Shown here in pieces: positions 43,464 to 55,318 of a stretch of 64,000 nucleotides of DNA; the stretch's first letter is position 1; each line of letters begins with the position of its first letter. A model generated the notes under the pieces. The model did no database searches, was not told where the DNA came from, and saw only the letters and a list, made by a program, of their open reading frames with translations. The DNA comes from Gracilibacillus halotolerans (GTDB lineage: Bacteria; Bacillota; Bacilli; Bacillales; Amphibacillaceae). The position numbers and the translations under genes were made by a program. The stretch is from the NCBI RefSeq assembly GCF_014206945.1, contig NZ_JACHON010000002.1:124001-188000 (forward strand), read 5' to 3'.

Positions 43464-43946
43464 ATGAGAACAGAGCCAACAGAAAGAATAGCGGTAGAGG
43501 CAGTAAATGCTTGGCGTTTATCCGCTCATTTAATCAGTGCGATTGCCGCAATAGTAACGATTGGTGTATTTGTTGCCAGTCACTTTTTAGATTTTATACC
43601 TGGTTGGGTGGGATGGACATTAGCTGGTTTTACTATCATTGAGTGGGTAATTACCGCCTATGTTGTCCCAAAATTGCGTTGGAGACGTTGGCGTTATCAA
43701 ATTTATGAACAAGAGATTTATATTCAACATGGAATTATTATCGTTACTCGTACAGTTATACCAATGATACGAGTACAACACGTTGATACGAAGCAAGGGC
43801 CAATTTTAAAGAGATATGGTTTGTCGAATTTAGAAATTTCGACGGCTGCAACGACACATGAGATACCAGCATTAAGTGAAGAACAAGCAGCTGATTTACG
43901 AGATCAGATATCAGAATTAGCGAGGGTGGAACAAGATGATGTATGA
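43464..43946 (+). CDS. ydbS: Bacterial PH-domain membrane protein YdbS
   Basis: 160 residues. Two membrane helices (about 22-43 and 50-68) and then one bacterial PH domain (bPH2/DUF304) with YEQEIYIQHGIIIVTRTVIPMIRVQHVDT. In B. subtilis YdbS and YdbT are a sigma-W-controlled pair that protects against certain bacteriocins. GGAGGGGG precedes the ATG. Overlaps ydbT by 11 bp. Confidence 0.88.
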   Translation: MRTEPTERIAVEAVNAWRLSAHLISAIAAIVTIGVFVASHFLDFIPGWVGWTLAGFTIIEWVITAYVVPKLRWRRWRYQIYEQEIYIQHGIIIVTRTVIPMIRVQHVDTKQGPILKRYGLSNLEISTAATTHEIPALSEEQAADLRDQISELARVEQDDV

Positions 43947-45417
43947 GCCAAAACGTCTTCATCCTGCAGCGATGATTATTTCTGTTATTAATACGGTACG
44001 ACAAGTCATTTTTGGTTTAATACCTTTATTTATTATTGCAATTAATACAGATATTTGGAAATATGTCTTATTAGGGATAGGCGTGCTTGTACTATTAATT
44101 ATCGTGAGCAGTATCCTAACTTGGTTACGGTATACATATACACTTGAAGAGGATCAAATTCGGATAGAACAAGGGCTAATTGTGCGTAAGAAACGAACCA
44201 TATCGAAACATAGAATACAATCGATTGATCTTTCACAAAATATTGTCCACCGTATTCTGGGATTAACAAAAGTCCAGATTGAAACTGCTGGAAATGACCA
44301 AAAAATTGATGCTGCCTTACATGCTGTTACGATGGAAGAAGGTAAAATAATTCATGACCAGTTAAAATATACGCAGCAAACAAAAGAAATAGAAACAGAT
44401 GAAGGTGTAGAAGAAACAGAAGAAATAATAGAAGAAAAAGATTATCCTTCGAAGAAAATAAGTTTACAGAAACTATTTATCGTAGGTTCTACATCAGGTG
44501 GGTTCGGTGTAGTATTAGGTTTATTCGCGCTTTTCTTCTCACAGGTGGAATCGTTCATTCCAGAGCAATTTTATGACACAGCTACTACCTGGGTAGTCTC
44601 ACAGGCAGTACAAGTTCTTATTGTTTTAGTAGTTATCGCACTTATCTTATTATGGGCAATTGGGATTCTCTATACGGTTATTCAGAATTGGGATTTCACG
44701 ATTACTCGTTATGAAAAAGAACTGTTCATTACGAGAGGATTGTTAGAAAAGAAACAGTCTACCATCCCTCTAAGCCGCATCCAAGCAGTTGGTATACAGG
44801 AGAATATTGTTCGTCAACCACTTGGCTTTGCAACGGTGTATGTCGATATTGCAAGTGGTGAGGTAACTAGTGGTAACAATGTAGAGTTACATACAGTGAT
44901 TTTTCCATTAATAAGAAAGAAAGATGTCTCTACTTTCTTAAACGAATTATTACCTGAATATGAGCTGACAAGTGAAAAGCTAACACGATTACCTAAGAAA
45001 GCATTGCCTTACTATCTATTACGATTAGCTATAATCCCTATCTTAGCATCAATTGTTATGGCATTTACGTCACCTAACATAGTATTTATACCATTAATTA
45101 TAACGGGTATCTCTTTAATCTTTGGATGGGCTCAATTTAAAACGGCGGGATATGCAATATCCAATAACCAACTAACTGTGCAATCGAGGATGATGAATAA
45201 AGATACTGTATTTGTACTTCATAAGAGACTACAATCTTTGAAAAAGAAGCAGCATATCATTCATCGAAAACAAAAGCTTGCCAGCTTAGATACAGCCATA
45301 CTAAACAGGTATCAAGGACGTCATATTGCCATTAAAGAGCTCAGAGAATCAGATGTAGATAAAATAGCAGATTGGTACTCGTATGAAAAAAGAAACTCTG
45401 CACCATCATCCTCCTGA
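43936..45417 (+). CDS. ydbT: Bacterial PH-domain membrane protein YdbT
   Basis: 493 residues with three bPH2 domains, each behind membrane helices: the first after helices at about 12-30 and 35-55, the second after helices near 180-245, the third after helices near 360-400. Repeated motif KKRTISKHRIQSIDL / KKQSTIPLSRIQAVGI. A Glu-rich linker (about 155-175) separates the first and second units. Membrane partner of YdbS. No sigma-W promoter is visible just ahead of ydbS. Confidence 0.88.
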   Translation: MMYEPKRLHPAAMIISVINTVRQVIFGLIPLFIIAINTDIWKYVLLGIGVLVLLIIVSSILTWLRYTYTLEEDQIRIEQGLIVRKKRTISKHRIQSIDLSQNIVHRILGLTKVQIETAGNDQKIDAALHAVTMEEGKIIHDQLKYTQQTKEIETDEGVEETEEIIEEKDYPSKKISLQKLFIVGSTSGGFGVVLGLFALFFSQVESFIPEQFYDTATTWVVSQAVQVLIVLVVIALILLWAIGILYTVIQNWDFTITRYEKELFITRGLLEKKQSTIPLSRIQAVGIQENIVRQPLGFATVYVDIASGEVTSGNNVELHTVIFPLIRKKDVSTFLNELLPEYELTSEKLTRLPKKALPYYLLRLAIIPILASIVMAFTSPNIVFIPLIITGISLIFGWAQFKTAGYAISNNQLTVQSRMMNKDTVFVLHKRLQSLKKKQHIIHRKQKLASLDTAILNRYQGRHIAIKELRESDVDKIADWYSYEKRNSAPSSS

Positions 45418-45439
45418 TGAAACAGGGGGATGATTTTTA
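45405..45439 (+). terminator. Terminator overlapping the end of ydbT
   Basis: ATCATCC.CCT (from 45405) pairs with AGGGGGATGAT (45424-45433), followed by TTTTAT. The hairpin begins inside the last codons of ydbT. Confidence 0.7.
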
Positions 45440-45637
45440 TTTGCTTAGTTTTCTTCTAAGATCTCATTATAAAAGTTAGCCACCATTTTACTATTTGTTT
45501 AGTATACTAAATTTTCATAGATATGCTCAATAATATTTGACGTGCCCAAAAGTTAGGAGTAAAATCTTTCGCAAATGAACCTTTTTATTTACTCATGCAT
45601 AAAATTGAAAAGAAAGCCTAGGAGGTGAGAGGAAGTC

Positions 45638-46450
45638 ATGGAAGTATCGACCGAATTAATATTGCTTGCGTTCGGTTTGACCTTAATTGCAGGGTTAGCA
45701 ACAGGAGTAGGAAGTCTACTAGCTTTTTTCACTTCGAGTACCAATACAAAGTTCCTATCGTGGGCTTTAGGTTTCTCCGCAGGTGTTATGATATATGTTT
45801 CCTTTGTAGAAATTTTAGTAAAAGCAAACGATGCCTTAACAGCTGGACTTGGCGAAAATAAGGGTGCTTGGGCAACTGTTGTTGGCTTTTTTGGAGGAAT
45901 GTTACTTATTGCATTAATTGATAAATTTATTCCTTCCCATGGGAATCCCCATAATATAAAAAAAGTAGAGGATATGCATCGACCGAATCCTCAAGGGGAT
46001 GGAGAACTTATCAAAATGGGTACGTTCACTGCATTGGCTATTGCTATTCATAACTTTCCTGAAGGGATTGCAACCTTTACTGCTGCTTTACAGGATCCAG
46101 TTTTGGGTATAGCTATTACAATCGCTATTGCCATTCATAATATTCCGGAAGGGATTGCTGTATCCGTTCCAATTTATTTCGCAACAGGTGACAAGAAAAA
46201 AGCATTTCGACTATCGTTTTTATCTGGATTAGCAGAGCCTGTTGGCGCATTAGTAGCATTTTTATTTTTGATGCCGTTTTTAAATGATATTGTTTTTGGA
46301 ATTGTTTTTGCTTCTGTAGCTGGAATCATGGTGTTTATTTCCATTGACGAACTTCTCCCAGCTGCAAAAAAATATGATGAGGCACATACATCCATTTATG
46401 GTTTAATTATTGGGATGGCGGTTATGGCTGTAAGTTTATTATTAGTATAA
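45638..46450 (+). CDS. zupT: ZIP-family metal transporter (ZupT-like)
   Basis: 270 residues, eight membrane helices. The two ZIP signature helices are seen as AIHNFPEGIATF and AIHNIPEGIAVS (about 128-170), whose His, Asn and Glu form the metal site. Imports Zn, Fe or Mn. A variable cytoplasmic loop (SHGNPHNIKKVED) carries two histidines. AGGAGGTGAGAGG lies 5-17 nt before the ATG. Ends in a strong terminator. Confidence 0.92.
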   Translation: MEVSTELILLAFGLTLIAGLATGVGSLLAFFTSSTNTKFLSWALGFSAGVMIYVSFVEILVKANDALTAGLGENKGAWATVVGFFGGMLLIALIDKFIPSHGNPHNIKKVEDMHRPNPQGDGELIKMGTFTALAIAIHNFPEGIATFTAALQDPVLGIAITIAIAIHNIPEGIAVSVPIYFATGDKKKAFRLSFLSGLAEPVGALVAFLFLMPFLNDIVFGIVFASVAGIMVFISIDELLPAAKKYDEAHTSIYGLIIGMAVMAVSLLLV

Positions 46451-46480
46451 AAAAACGGGTAAAATACCCGTTTTTATTTT
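46451..46480. terminator. Bidirectional terminator after zupT
   Basis: AAAAACGGGTA (46451-46461) and TACCCGTTTTT (46465-46475) with a 3-nt loop. The right arm overlaps the last bases of the small membrane protein gene on the minus strand. Confidence 0.88.
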
Positions 46481-46608
46481 CGAATCATATTTACAATAAA
46501 GACAATCAAGGCAATAACTAGTAAAATATGAACTAGTCCGCCAGCTACATCAAATATGAAACCTAATAGCCAGATTAATAGTAAAATTCCAATAATGGTC
46601 CAAAGCAT
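46474..46608 (-). CDS. lmo0937-family small membrane protein
   Basis: 44 residues, MLWTIIGILLLIWLLGFIFD...IRK. Two short hydrophobic segments separated by DVAGGLVH, and a basic C-terminus, match the lmo0937 family (usual length 45-50). GAGGAG precedes the ATG. Function unknown; family members often appear in stress regulons. Its stop lies in the zupT terminator. Confidence 0.85.
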   Translation of the reverse strand: MLWTIIGILLLIWLLGFIFDVAGGLVHILLVIALIVFIVNMIRK

Positions 46609-46778
46609 TACGCTTCACTCCTCTTGTGTTTTGTTATATGTAAAATCCCCTAGTTGTAAATAGCTTAAACATATTTTTTTAAGTGACACTGCTCCGACCT
46701 CTTACGATTTAGAGATGAAAAGGTGTTTGGCATCCTTCTAGTAATCTTCAATTTATCATTTTTTCTACTAGGTGTTGG

Positions 46779-46807
46779 TTGCAAACATAAAAATAAATTG
46801 CTATAAT
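46779..46807 (+). promoter_or_regulatory. Strong sigma-A promoter with no gene just behind it
   Basis: TTGCAA (46779-46784), exact 17-bp spacer, TATAAT (46802-46807) with an extended TGC. The next gene is tRNA-Gly at 46961, leaving a leader of about 147 nt that holds no ORF with a ribosome site. TGTCCC (46854-46859) and GGGACA (46896-46901) could pair in it. Confidence 0.65.
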
Positions 46808-46960
46808 ATTAAACATCGTTTGAATCAAAGAAATATGTATAATCTAATCGAAATGTCCCGAAACAGTGTTTAATGAAGCGATGCTAGAAGATGCAGGGAC
46901 AGGGACCATAAGCTTAAATTAAAAGCGTGTTGGTATTGAAATTTATTATACTATTATAAT

Positions 46961-47034
46961 GCGGGTGTAGTTTAGTGGTAAAACCACAGCCTTCCAAGCT
47001 GTTGTCGAGGGTTCGATTCCCTTCACCCGCTCCA
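46961..47034 (+). tRNA. tRNA-Gly (anticodon TCC)
   Basis: 74 nt including an encoded CCA end (47032-47034). Acceptor stem GCGGGTG / CACCCGC, D arm with TAGTGGTA, anticodon loop CTTCCAA with TCC at 46993-46995, T loop GGTTCGATTCC. It decodes GGA and GGG. Very close to the B. subtilis tRNA-Gly-TCC. A second -10-like TATACT lies at 46947-46952. Confidence 0.97.
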
Positions 47035-47202
47035 TACATAGGTGTGAACGTAGTGCTTTGTTTTAAATGAAGCATTACGTTTTTTCTTTTGTATAAAAGC
47101 CGTATGTAATAATAATTTTTAGCTCCTCCGTTCGTTGAGGATTATACAGATATGTTACTATATAAGTGTACTACCTATTCGTGAAAGCGGAGGACAGTAA
47201 AT

Positions 47203-48351
47203 ATGTATGAAGCATTAAGAAATGAATTAATTGAATATAGTAAAACAATTGGTATTGATGAAGTAGGATTTGCGAGTGTCGAACCTTTTCAAGATTTAAA
47301 GACTCGCCTAAAAGAGCAACAGGAATTAGGTTATGCTTCAGGCTTTGAGAAAGGAACTATAGAGGAACGAACAACCCCTTCTCTTCTAATGTCAGAAGCA
47401 AAATCTATTATAGCAATAGCACTTAGTTATCCAACGAGAATGAAAAATAAATTACCGAATAAAAAAGGTGAAAGAAGAGGGATGTTCGCTCGTGCTTCTT
47501 GGGGAATAGACTATCATATAGTTTTGCGTGATAGACTAGAAAAGCTAGCTGATTTTTTAAGTGAGAAAATCCCTTCCTTTCAATATAAAATAATGGTCGA
47601 TACTGGGGAGCTATCTGATCGTGCCGTTGCCGAGCGAGCTGGGATTGGCTTCAGTGGGAAAAATACAATGATTATCCACCCAGAGTTAGGCTCTTATATT
47701 TATTTAGGTGAAATGATAACAAATATCCCATTTACACCAAGTCAACCACTAAACGTAACGTGTGGCGATTGCACCAAATGTCTCGATGCATGCCCTACTG
47801 GAGCTCTTGTGGAACCGGGACGTTTGAATGCACAACAATGTTTAGCTTTTCAAACACAAACAAAAGGTTTTTTAGATGATGAATATAGAGATAAGTTAGG
47901 CAACTACGTATATGGATTTGAAACATGCCAAGTTGTTTGTCCTTATAATAAAGGGGTCGATTTCCATCATAATGAGGAATTCGAGCCAGATCCAGAATTA
48001 GTCACGCCAAAATTAACGGATCTATTACAAGTATCGAATCGGCAATTTAAAGAGCGTTTCGGGATGATGGCTGGTTCTTGGCGCGGAAAAATGCCAATTC
48101 AGAGAAATGCAATAATTGGCTTAGCACATTATAAAGAAGAATCCTCTGTAGGCTTGTTGATTGAGCTTATGACAACAGATCCACGTCCTGTAATAAGGGG
48201 AACTGCTGCTTGGGCAATAGGGAAGATAGGTACAGATGAGGGTTTTCATGCCATTTCTACTGCCCTACAGGAGGAAAGTGATAAAGAAGTTATTGAAGAA
48301 ATGAAAAAGGGGTTATCATTTCAAAAGCTAGAAAAGGAGCAAGAAGGATGA
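47203..48351 (+). CDS. queG: Epoxyqueuosine reductase
   Basis: 382 residues. Cobalamin- and FeS-dependent enzyme that makes queuosine from epoxyqueuosine in tRNA. Seen: the catalytic DTGELSDRAVAERAGIGF stretch (about 135-152), two ferredoxin-like clusters CGDCTKCLDACP and CQVVCPYNKG, and C-terminal HEAT-like repeats (about 290-375). GGAGG precedes the ATG. Overlaps ogt by 4 bp (ATGA), so the two are coupled. Confidence 0.95.
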   Translation: MYEALRNELIEYSKTIGIDEVGFASVEPFQDLKTRLKEQQELGYASGFEKGTIEERTTPSLLMSEAKSIIAIALSYPTRMKNKLPNKKGERRGMFARASWGIDYHIVLRDRLEKLADFLSEKIPSFQYKIMVDTGELSDRAVAERAGIGFSGKNTMIIHPELGSYIYLGEMITNIPFTPSQPLNVTCGDCTKCLDACPTGALVEPGRLNAQQCLAFQTQTKGFLDDEYRDKLGNYVYGFETCQVVCPYNKGVDFHHNEEFEPDPELVTPKLTDLLQVSNRQFKERFGMMAGSWRGKMPIQRNAIIGLAHYKEESSVGLLIELMTTDPRPVIRGTAAWAIGKIGTDEGFHAISTALQEESDKEVIEEMKKGLSFQKLEKEQEG

Positions 48352-48878
48352 AGCAACTTACTGTATGCGAAACAGACTCTCCAATTGGCAAACTTACGAT
48401 GGTTGCAAAAGGAGAAAAACTTATCTTAATAAAGTTTGGTACTTGGCAAGAGAATAAAGAAATCATTACACATTGGTGTAGGAAACACAAATTACCGCAA
48501 AAATTCGACTTTGATGATAATCCTTTTGAACTAATAAAAACACAACTACAGAACTATTTCCTGGGAAATAGTCATACATTTACTATCGATTATGAATTAC
48601 ATGGGACACCTTTTCAATTGAAGGTGTGGAATAAGTTAGCGGAGTTTGCAAAATATGGGGAAACACGATCGTATCAAGATTTAGCAATCGCGATTGACTC
48701 GCCTAAAGCAGTTCGCGCGATTGGTGGAGCTATGAACAAGAACCCAATTTCAATAATTATTCCTTGTCATCGAGTAATTGGTAAAAATAAGCAGTTAGTA
48801 GGTTATGGTGGCGGTTTGGATAAAAAAACATATTTATTAAATTTAGAGAAGGAAATTAATCATATGAGAAGAGAGTAG
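48348..48878 (+). CDS. ogt: Methylated-DNA--protein-cysteine S-methyltransferase
   Basis: 176 residues. Takes the alkyl group from O6-alkylguanine onto Cys140 in the IIPCHRVIG motif; the helix-turn-helix with the arginine finger is at KAVRAIGGAMN (about 120-130). The N-terminal ribonuclease-like domain has the usual SPIGKLTMVA opening. Translationally coupled to queG. Confidence 0.94.
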   Translation: MKQLTVCETDSPIGKLTMVAKGEKLILIKFGTWQENKEIITHWCRKHKLPQKFDFDDNPFELIKTQLQNYFLGNSHTFTIDYELHGTPFQLKVWNKLAEFAKYGETRSYQDLAIAIDSPKAVRAIGGAMNKNPISIIIPCHRVIGKNKQLVGYGGGLDKKTYLLNLEKEINHMRRE

Positions 48879-48912
48879 AATGGCAGACCCCATCCTACTC
48901 TCTCTATATTTT
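48871..48912 (+). terminator. Terminator after ogt
   Basis: GAGAGTAG (48871-48878) pairs with CTACTCTC (48895-48902), with an inner ATGG/CCAT stem; T-rich tail. It begins in the ogt stop codon. Confidence 0.75.
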
Positions 48913-49118
48913 TATTCAGGTGCCATTTCTGGATCTTCTTGCATACCATCCTCTGTAGCTGGTGGCTCATTCACAGCTGGAGGTGGTGTTTCTTCGTCTT
49001 GAGTAGGTGTATTATCTACCGGAGGTTCTTCTTCTACCGGATCATCTCCACAGGCAGAAAGTAAAGTGACAGTTAATGCAGATGCTCCTAATAGCGTCAA
49101 TAACTTTTTTGTCTTCAT
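48912..49118 (-). CDS. Small Pro/Glu-rich lipoprotein
   Basis: 68 residues. Signal MKTKKLLTLLGASALTVTLL with lipobox LSAC (Cys23), then a 45-residue tail made of Asp, Glu, Pro and Thr only, with no fold. AGGAGGAG precedes the ATG. Probably a surface lipoprotein of unknown job; such short acidic ones are common in Bacillaceae. It faces away from the amidase gene. Confidence 0.75.
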   Translation of the reverse strand: MKTKKLLTLLGASALTVTLLSACGDDPVEEEPPVDNTPTQDEETPPPAVNEPPATEDGMQEDPEMAPE

Positions 49119-49373
49119 TATAAAAACTCCTCCTTTGAAATTGACTACTTGTCATATAACCCTTAGTAGAAACAATTAAACTATGTTCCTTTAAATGTAA
49201 TATTTATCATCTAGCTGCAATATTTGTAATCTTAGGGTTCCACTTATCCTTGAAAACTTACAATTTCTACTTTGTCGATTTACATCACCGTAGTTATTTT
49301 CCTTTCTTATAGTATGAAAAAAGCATATAGCAAATCAAACTCCAATATGATTAAAAGTAGAGGAGGCGACAGC

Positions 49374-50213
49374 ATGAAAGAGTGGGAAGCTCTACGTCAG
49401 TATTGGGAAGAAAACCAAGATTTATGGAAGGATAGTGCGAAAGAGAAACAAACATTTTACCAAGCTATGAATAAAAAAATCGCAAAAACAATTTACAATT
49501 TTACAAATTATAAACGAATCAGTGATACACTGATCTATCAAATGAGAACGACACATTATATTGAGGACAATGGAGATGTATATGAAGAAGAGCAATTAGA
49601 TTGGCGAGAAGCAAAAATTGTTAATGGGAATATAGTTGAGGATCAACCATCGGATAATTTAAGTTTCTTAAATAAGAGACAACAAATGAGAATACCCATC
49701 GATACTGATACGAATAGACGTTTTAACTATGATCGGAGGAAAGCAGTTCAATATGCAGATAGATGGTGGAACGATGCAAATCCAGAATATCATTTTTTCG
49801 AAGTAAACGATTGTACAAATTATATCTCCCAATGTCTACGTGCCGGTGGTGCACCTATGAGAGGGCAACCGAATCGTTCTGAAGGTTGGTGGTATAGTGG
49901 TGACAATTGGAGTTTTAGTTGGTCAGTAGCACATTCATTTCGTTGGTATTTGAGTGAGTCCACGATAGGATTGAAGGGAAAACGATTAGATAACCCAACA
50001 GACTTGTTACCTGGAGACGTTATCTGTTATGATTTTCAAGGTGATGGGCGGTTTGACCATACAACGATTGTTGTTCGAAAAGACAGTGAAAATATGCCAT
50101 TAGTAAATGCACATACAAATAATAGCCGTAATCGATATTGGACATATGAAGATTCAATGGCTTGGACACCTAACTGTGAATATATATTTTTTAGGATAGG
50201 TAATGATGATTGA
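49374..50213 (+). CDS. Amidase_6 domain protein
   Basis: 279 residues from ATG 49374, chosen for GGAGG 7 nt upstream; a 34-residue in-frame extension (49272) has no such site. The C-terminal half (about 120-275) is the amidase_6 (NlpC/P60-like) domain: [14 protein letters not shown], catalytic Cys147 in [18 protein letters not shown] (His) and [13 protein letters not shown]. Residues 1-110 form a helical domain with no clear homology. No signal peptide, like several Bacillus spore-associated homologues. Wall-peptide amidase role is inferred. Confidence 0.8.
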   Translation: MKEWEALRQYWEENQDLWKDSAKEKQTFYQAMNKKIAKTIYNFTNYKRISDTLIYQMRTTHYIEDNGDVYEEEQLDWREAKIVNGNIVEDQPSDNLSFLNKRQQMRIPIDTDTNRRFNYDRRKAVQYADRWWNDANPEYHFFEVNDCTNYISQCLRAGGAPMRGQPNRSEGWWYSGDNWSFSWSVAHSFRWYLSESTIGLKGKRLDNPTDLLPGDVICYDFQGDGRFDHTTIVVRKDSENMPLVNAHTNNSRNRYWTYEDSMAWTPNCEYIFFRIGNDD

Positions 50214-50268
50214 GGTAAAAGATATGATATAATGTCTTAGTTATATTATAAATAGAGGTGAAAGTGAA

Positions 50269-50742
50269 GTGGCAATACACGTCGTATTATACCAGCCAGA
50301 AATTCCTGCTAATACCGGTAATATTGCACGTACTTGTTTAGCGACTAACGCAGAACTGCATCTTATTCGTCCGTTAGGTTTTTCTACAGATGATAAGATG
50401 TTGAGACGGGCAGGGCTCGACTATTGGCATGATGTTCGTATACATTATTACGATGGAATGGAAGAATTATATCGCGCTTATCCAGAAGCTGAATTCTATT
50501 ACATCGAAAACTTTGGCGAAAAATATTATTCTGATTTTGACTTTAGTGATCCAGAGAAAGATTTGTTTTTTGTATTCGGGAGAGAAACCAACGGTATACC
50601 AAAAGACTTATTAATAGGGAAAGAGGACCGTTGTCTACGCATCCATATGACAGACAAAGTACGATCATTAAATTTATCTAATACTGCAGCGATTATCGTA
50701 TACGATGTATTAAAACAACAAGGTTTCCCAGGTTTAAAATAA
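50269..50742 (+). CDS. trmL: tRNA (cytidine/uridine-34-2'-O)-methyltransferase
   Basis: 157 residues from GTG 50269 with AGAGGTG 8 nt upstream. SPOUT-class knot enzyme: VLYQPEIPANTGNIARTC at the N-terminus, VFGRETNGIP and the knot IHMTDKVRSLNLSNTAAIIVYD at the end. Methylates the wobble ribose of tRNA-Leu species. Single gene with its own terminator. Confidence 0.94.
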   Translation: MAIHVVLYQPEIPANTGNIARTCLATNAELHLIRPLGFSTDDKMLRRAGLDYWHDVRIHYYDGMEELYRAYPEAEFYYIENFGEKYYSDFDFSDPEKDLFFVFGRETNGIPKDLLIGKEDRCLRIHMTDKVRSLNLSNTAAIIVYDVLKQQGFPGLK

Positions 50743-50784
50743 GAATGTTAGGAGCTTCTATAGCTCTTAGCGTTCTTTTTTTAT
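50741..50784 (+). terminator. Terminator of trmL
   Basis: AAGAATGTTAGGAGC (50741-50755) pairs with GCTCTTAGCGTTCTT (50763-50777), two mismatches, then seven T. Confidence 0.82.
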
Positions 50785-50942
50785 GCTAAAAACAGTATCA
50801 CAAAAGGTCTTACGTCATGTAATCCTATGGAAATGGACAAAACGCCTAACTTAGAATGTCGGGGGTGTATCAGCCTTCGCGATTCTTATTGCTGTTATGT
50901 TTTATGAAAGTTTAGTGGAGAAATTTAATATATTAAGTAAAA

Positions 50943-50959
50943 TGTAAACGTTTTATAAT
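50943..50959 (+). promoter_or_regulatory. cre-like box overlapping a -10 element before the galactanase gene
   Basis: TGTAAACGTTTTAT (50943-50956) matches cre at 13 of 14 positions and overlaps TATAAT (50954-50959). The -35 is poor. Glucose repression of the galactanase gene is likely. Confidence 0.6.
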
Positions 50960-50979
50960 AGAGATATTAAGTTTATTAA

Positions 50980-53709
<2,730 letters not shown>

Positions 53710-53717
53710 TGATAAAG

Positions 53718-53754
53718 ATCACCCCAGTTAGCGTTCTAATTGGGGTGATTCTGT
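53718..53754. terminator. Terminator between galactanase and ABC permease genes
   Basis: ATCACCCCAGTTAG (53718-53731) pairs with CTAATTGGGGTGAT (53736-53749), one mismatch, 4-nt loop, T-rich on the right. Confidence 0.82.
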
Positions 53755-53760
53755 TTAATC

Positions 53761-54465
53761 TTATTTTGTCTGATCAAGTATACTAGCATTTCGAATTAAA
53801 AGCCAAATGATCAGTGAGAAAATTGCATAGAGAATAAAATAGACTCCGATATGATACTCTTCATAGCCTAAGGCAAGTAATTTTCCTAATCCTACTAATT
53901 TTTCTACTACTTCTGGAAAGAAGAACATAGCGATGAAAGGTGCTATACAGATGGCTCCTAATAAATAGCCAAAGCGGAAAAAAACCACCGTAATACAACT
54001 ACAAAGCAAAAATAGTAAGGCATAAAGTAAGGCCTCAAAAATAAATACTTCCATTATCGTTACTGGAATTTCAAAACTCTCATCCATACCCAAAAAAATA
54101 AAATTTTCAATTTGGAATAACTTTACAACCTGCGCAATTATGTTTGTGACCAAATGAGATAGTATCGTCATTCCAACGGCATATAGTAATGTAAAAATTA
54201 CGAGAGATATAAGATAGCTATGACGGTTCGTACCATATTTAATCAAAAATGGAAAGGTATCTTTAAAGAAAAAGATTGAAAAGATAATTGTAAAAATAAA
54301 ACTTGGGATAACATTTACGCCGATAAATTGCATACCGCCGCCTATTATTGTAGTAAGGACTAGTAATGCACCGATGAAAAGTAAATAAATGAACCAGAAA
54401 AGTAAAATGGACCTAATCGAGGTTTTGTAAAGATAAAAAAGATTTAATCGGACTTGTTTAAGCAT
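53761..54465 (-). CDS. ABC-2-like permease of a YtrA-type operon
   Basis: 234 residues, six hydrophobic segments (about 18-40, 47-65, 77-100, 130-155, 160-180 and 205-225) with charged ends. No motif beyond that of small ABC-2-like membrane subunits in GntR/ABC (YtrABC-like) operons. It overlaps the ATPase gene by 8 bp and should be its membrane partner. Confidence 0.78.
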   Translation of the reverse strand: MLKQVRLNLFYLYKTSIRSILLFWFIYLLFIGALLVLTTIIGGGMQFIGVNVIPSFIFTIIFSIFFFKDTFPFLIKYGTNRHSYLISLVIFTLLYAVGMTILSHLVTNIIAQVVKLFQIENFIFLGMDESFEIPVTIMEVFIFEALLYALLFLLCSCITVVFFRFGYLLGAICIAPFIAMFFFPEVVEKLVGLGKLLALGYEEYHIGVYFILYAIFSLIIWLLIRNASILDQTK

Positions 54466-55318
54466 AGGATTTCACCTCTTCTTTAGTCAAATAAACAAAT
54501 AATTCCTGTAAGCTCGCACGACTTACTTTTAACGAACCAACGTCTGTAATCTCCTCGTCAAATAGAACTGCAACTTTTTGGCCTAACATCGTTGATTCAT
54601 AGATGACTTGTTTATTCTGTATGATTTTATCTACTTCTTCTGAACTTCCAGTTAAGACAAGGTGTTTTCGAGCAATATCATCGCTCGTTTCATGAAGCAT
54701 GAGACGGCCTTTTTGTAGGATAACGACTTCTTCAAAGAGTTTGCTTACTTCGTCGATGAGATGAGTGGATAAGATAATCATTCTAGGTTGTTGTTGGTAG
54801 GATTCAAGAAGTAAATCATAAAATAAAGAACGATAGCTAGCGTCTAGACCAATATAAGGTTCATCGAAAATGGTTAGAGGAGCATGGCTTGCAAGACCTG
54901 TAATAATGCCTAAAGCAGAATACATACCCTTTGATAAATTTTTTACTTTTTGTTTCTTTTTTAATTGGAATAGCTCGATAAGTTTCTCTGCATATTCATG
55001 ATCCCAATTAGGATAGAATTCTGCTGAGATTGCTAGAACATCTTTTATACTAAATTTCTCATTGAAATTATCACTTTCCATTACAAAACAAATATCTTTT
55101 GTTATTTCGTAGTTATTGAACGAGTTTTGTCCATTTACTTTCAATGTTCCAGATGACTGTTGAAAATGCCCAGCCAACATTCTCATAAATGTAGTTTTGC
55201 CCGCTCCATTTTTACCAAGTAATCCAATGATTTTATTTCCCTCTAATTGAAGGCTTAGGTCATCTAAGGCAACCTCTTTTAAATAGTTTTTGCGGAGATT
55301 GTTCGTAGAAATATTCAT
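54458..55318 (-). CDS. ABC transporter ATPase (YtrB-like)
   Basis: 286 residues. Walker A GKNGAGKTT (about 35-43), a divergent signature (LSKGM, about 133), Walker B LTIFDEPYIGLD and the H-loop LSTHLIDEV. A C-terminal 70-residue domain is typical of ATPases paired with small ABC-2 permeases. The GntR regulator gene upstream overlaps by 4 bp. In B. subtilis the similar YtrBCDEF system responds to cell-wall antibiotics; transport substrate unknown. Confidence 0.88.
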   Translation of the reverse strand: MNISTNNLRKNYLKEVALDDLSLQLEGNKIIGLLGKNGAGKTTFMRMLAGHFQQSSGTLKVNGQNSFNNYEITKDICFVMESDNFNEKFSIKDVLAISAEFYPNWDHEYAEKLIELFQLKKKQKVKNLSKGMYSALGIITGLASHAPLTIFDEPYIGLDASYRSLFYDLLLESYQQQPRMIILSTHLIDEVSKLFEEVVILQKGRLMLHETSDDIARKHLVLTGSSEEVDKIIQNKQVIYESTMLGQKVAVLFDEEITDVGSLKVSRASLQELFVYLTKEEVKSYA

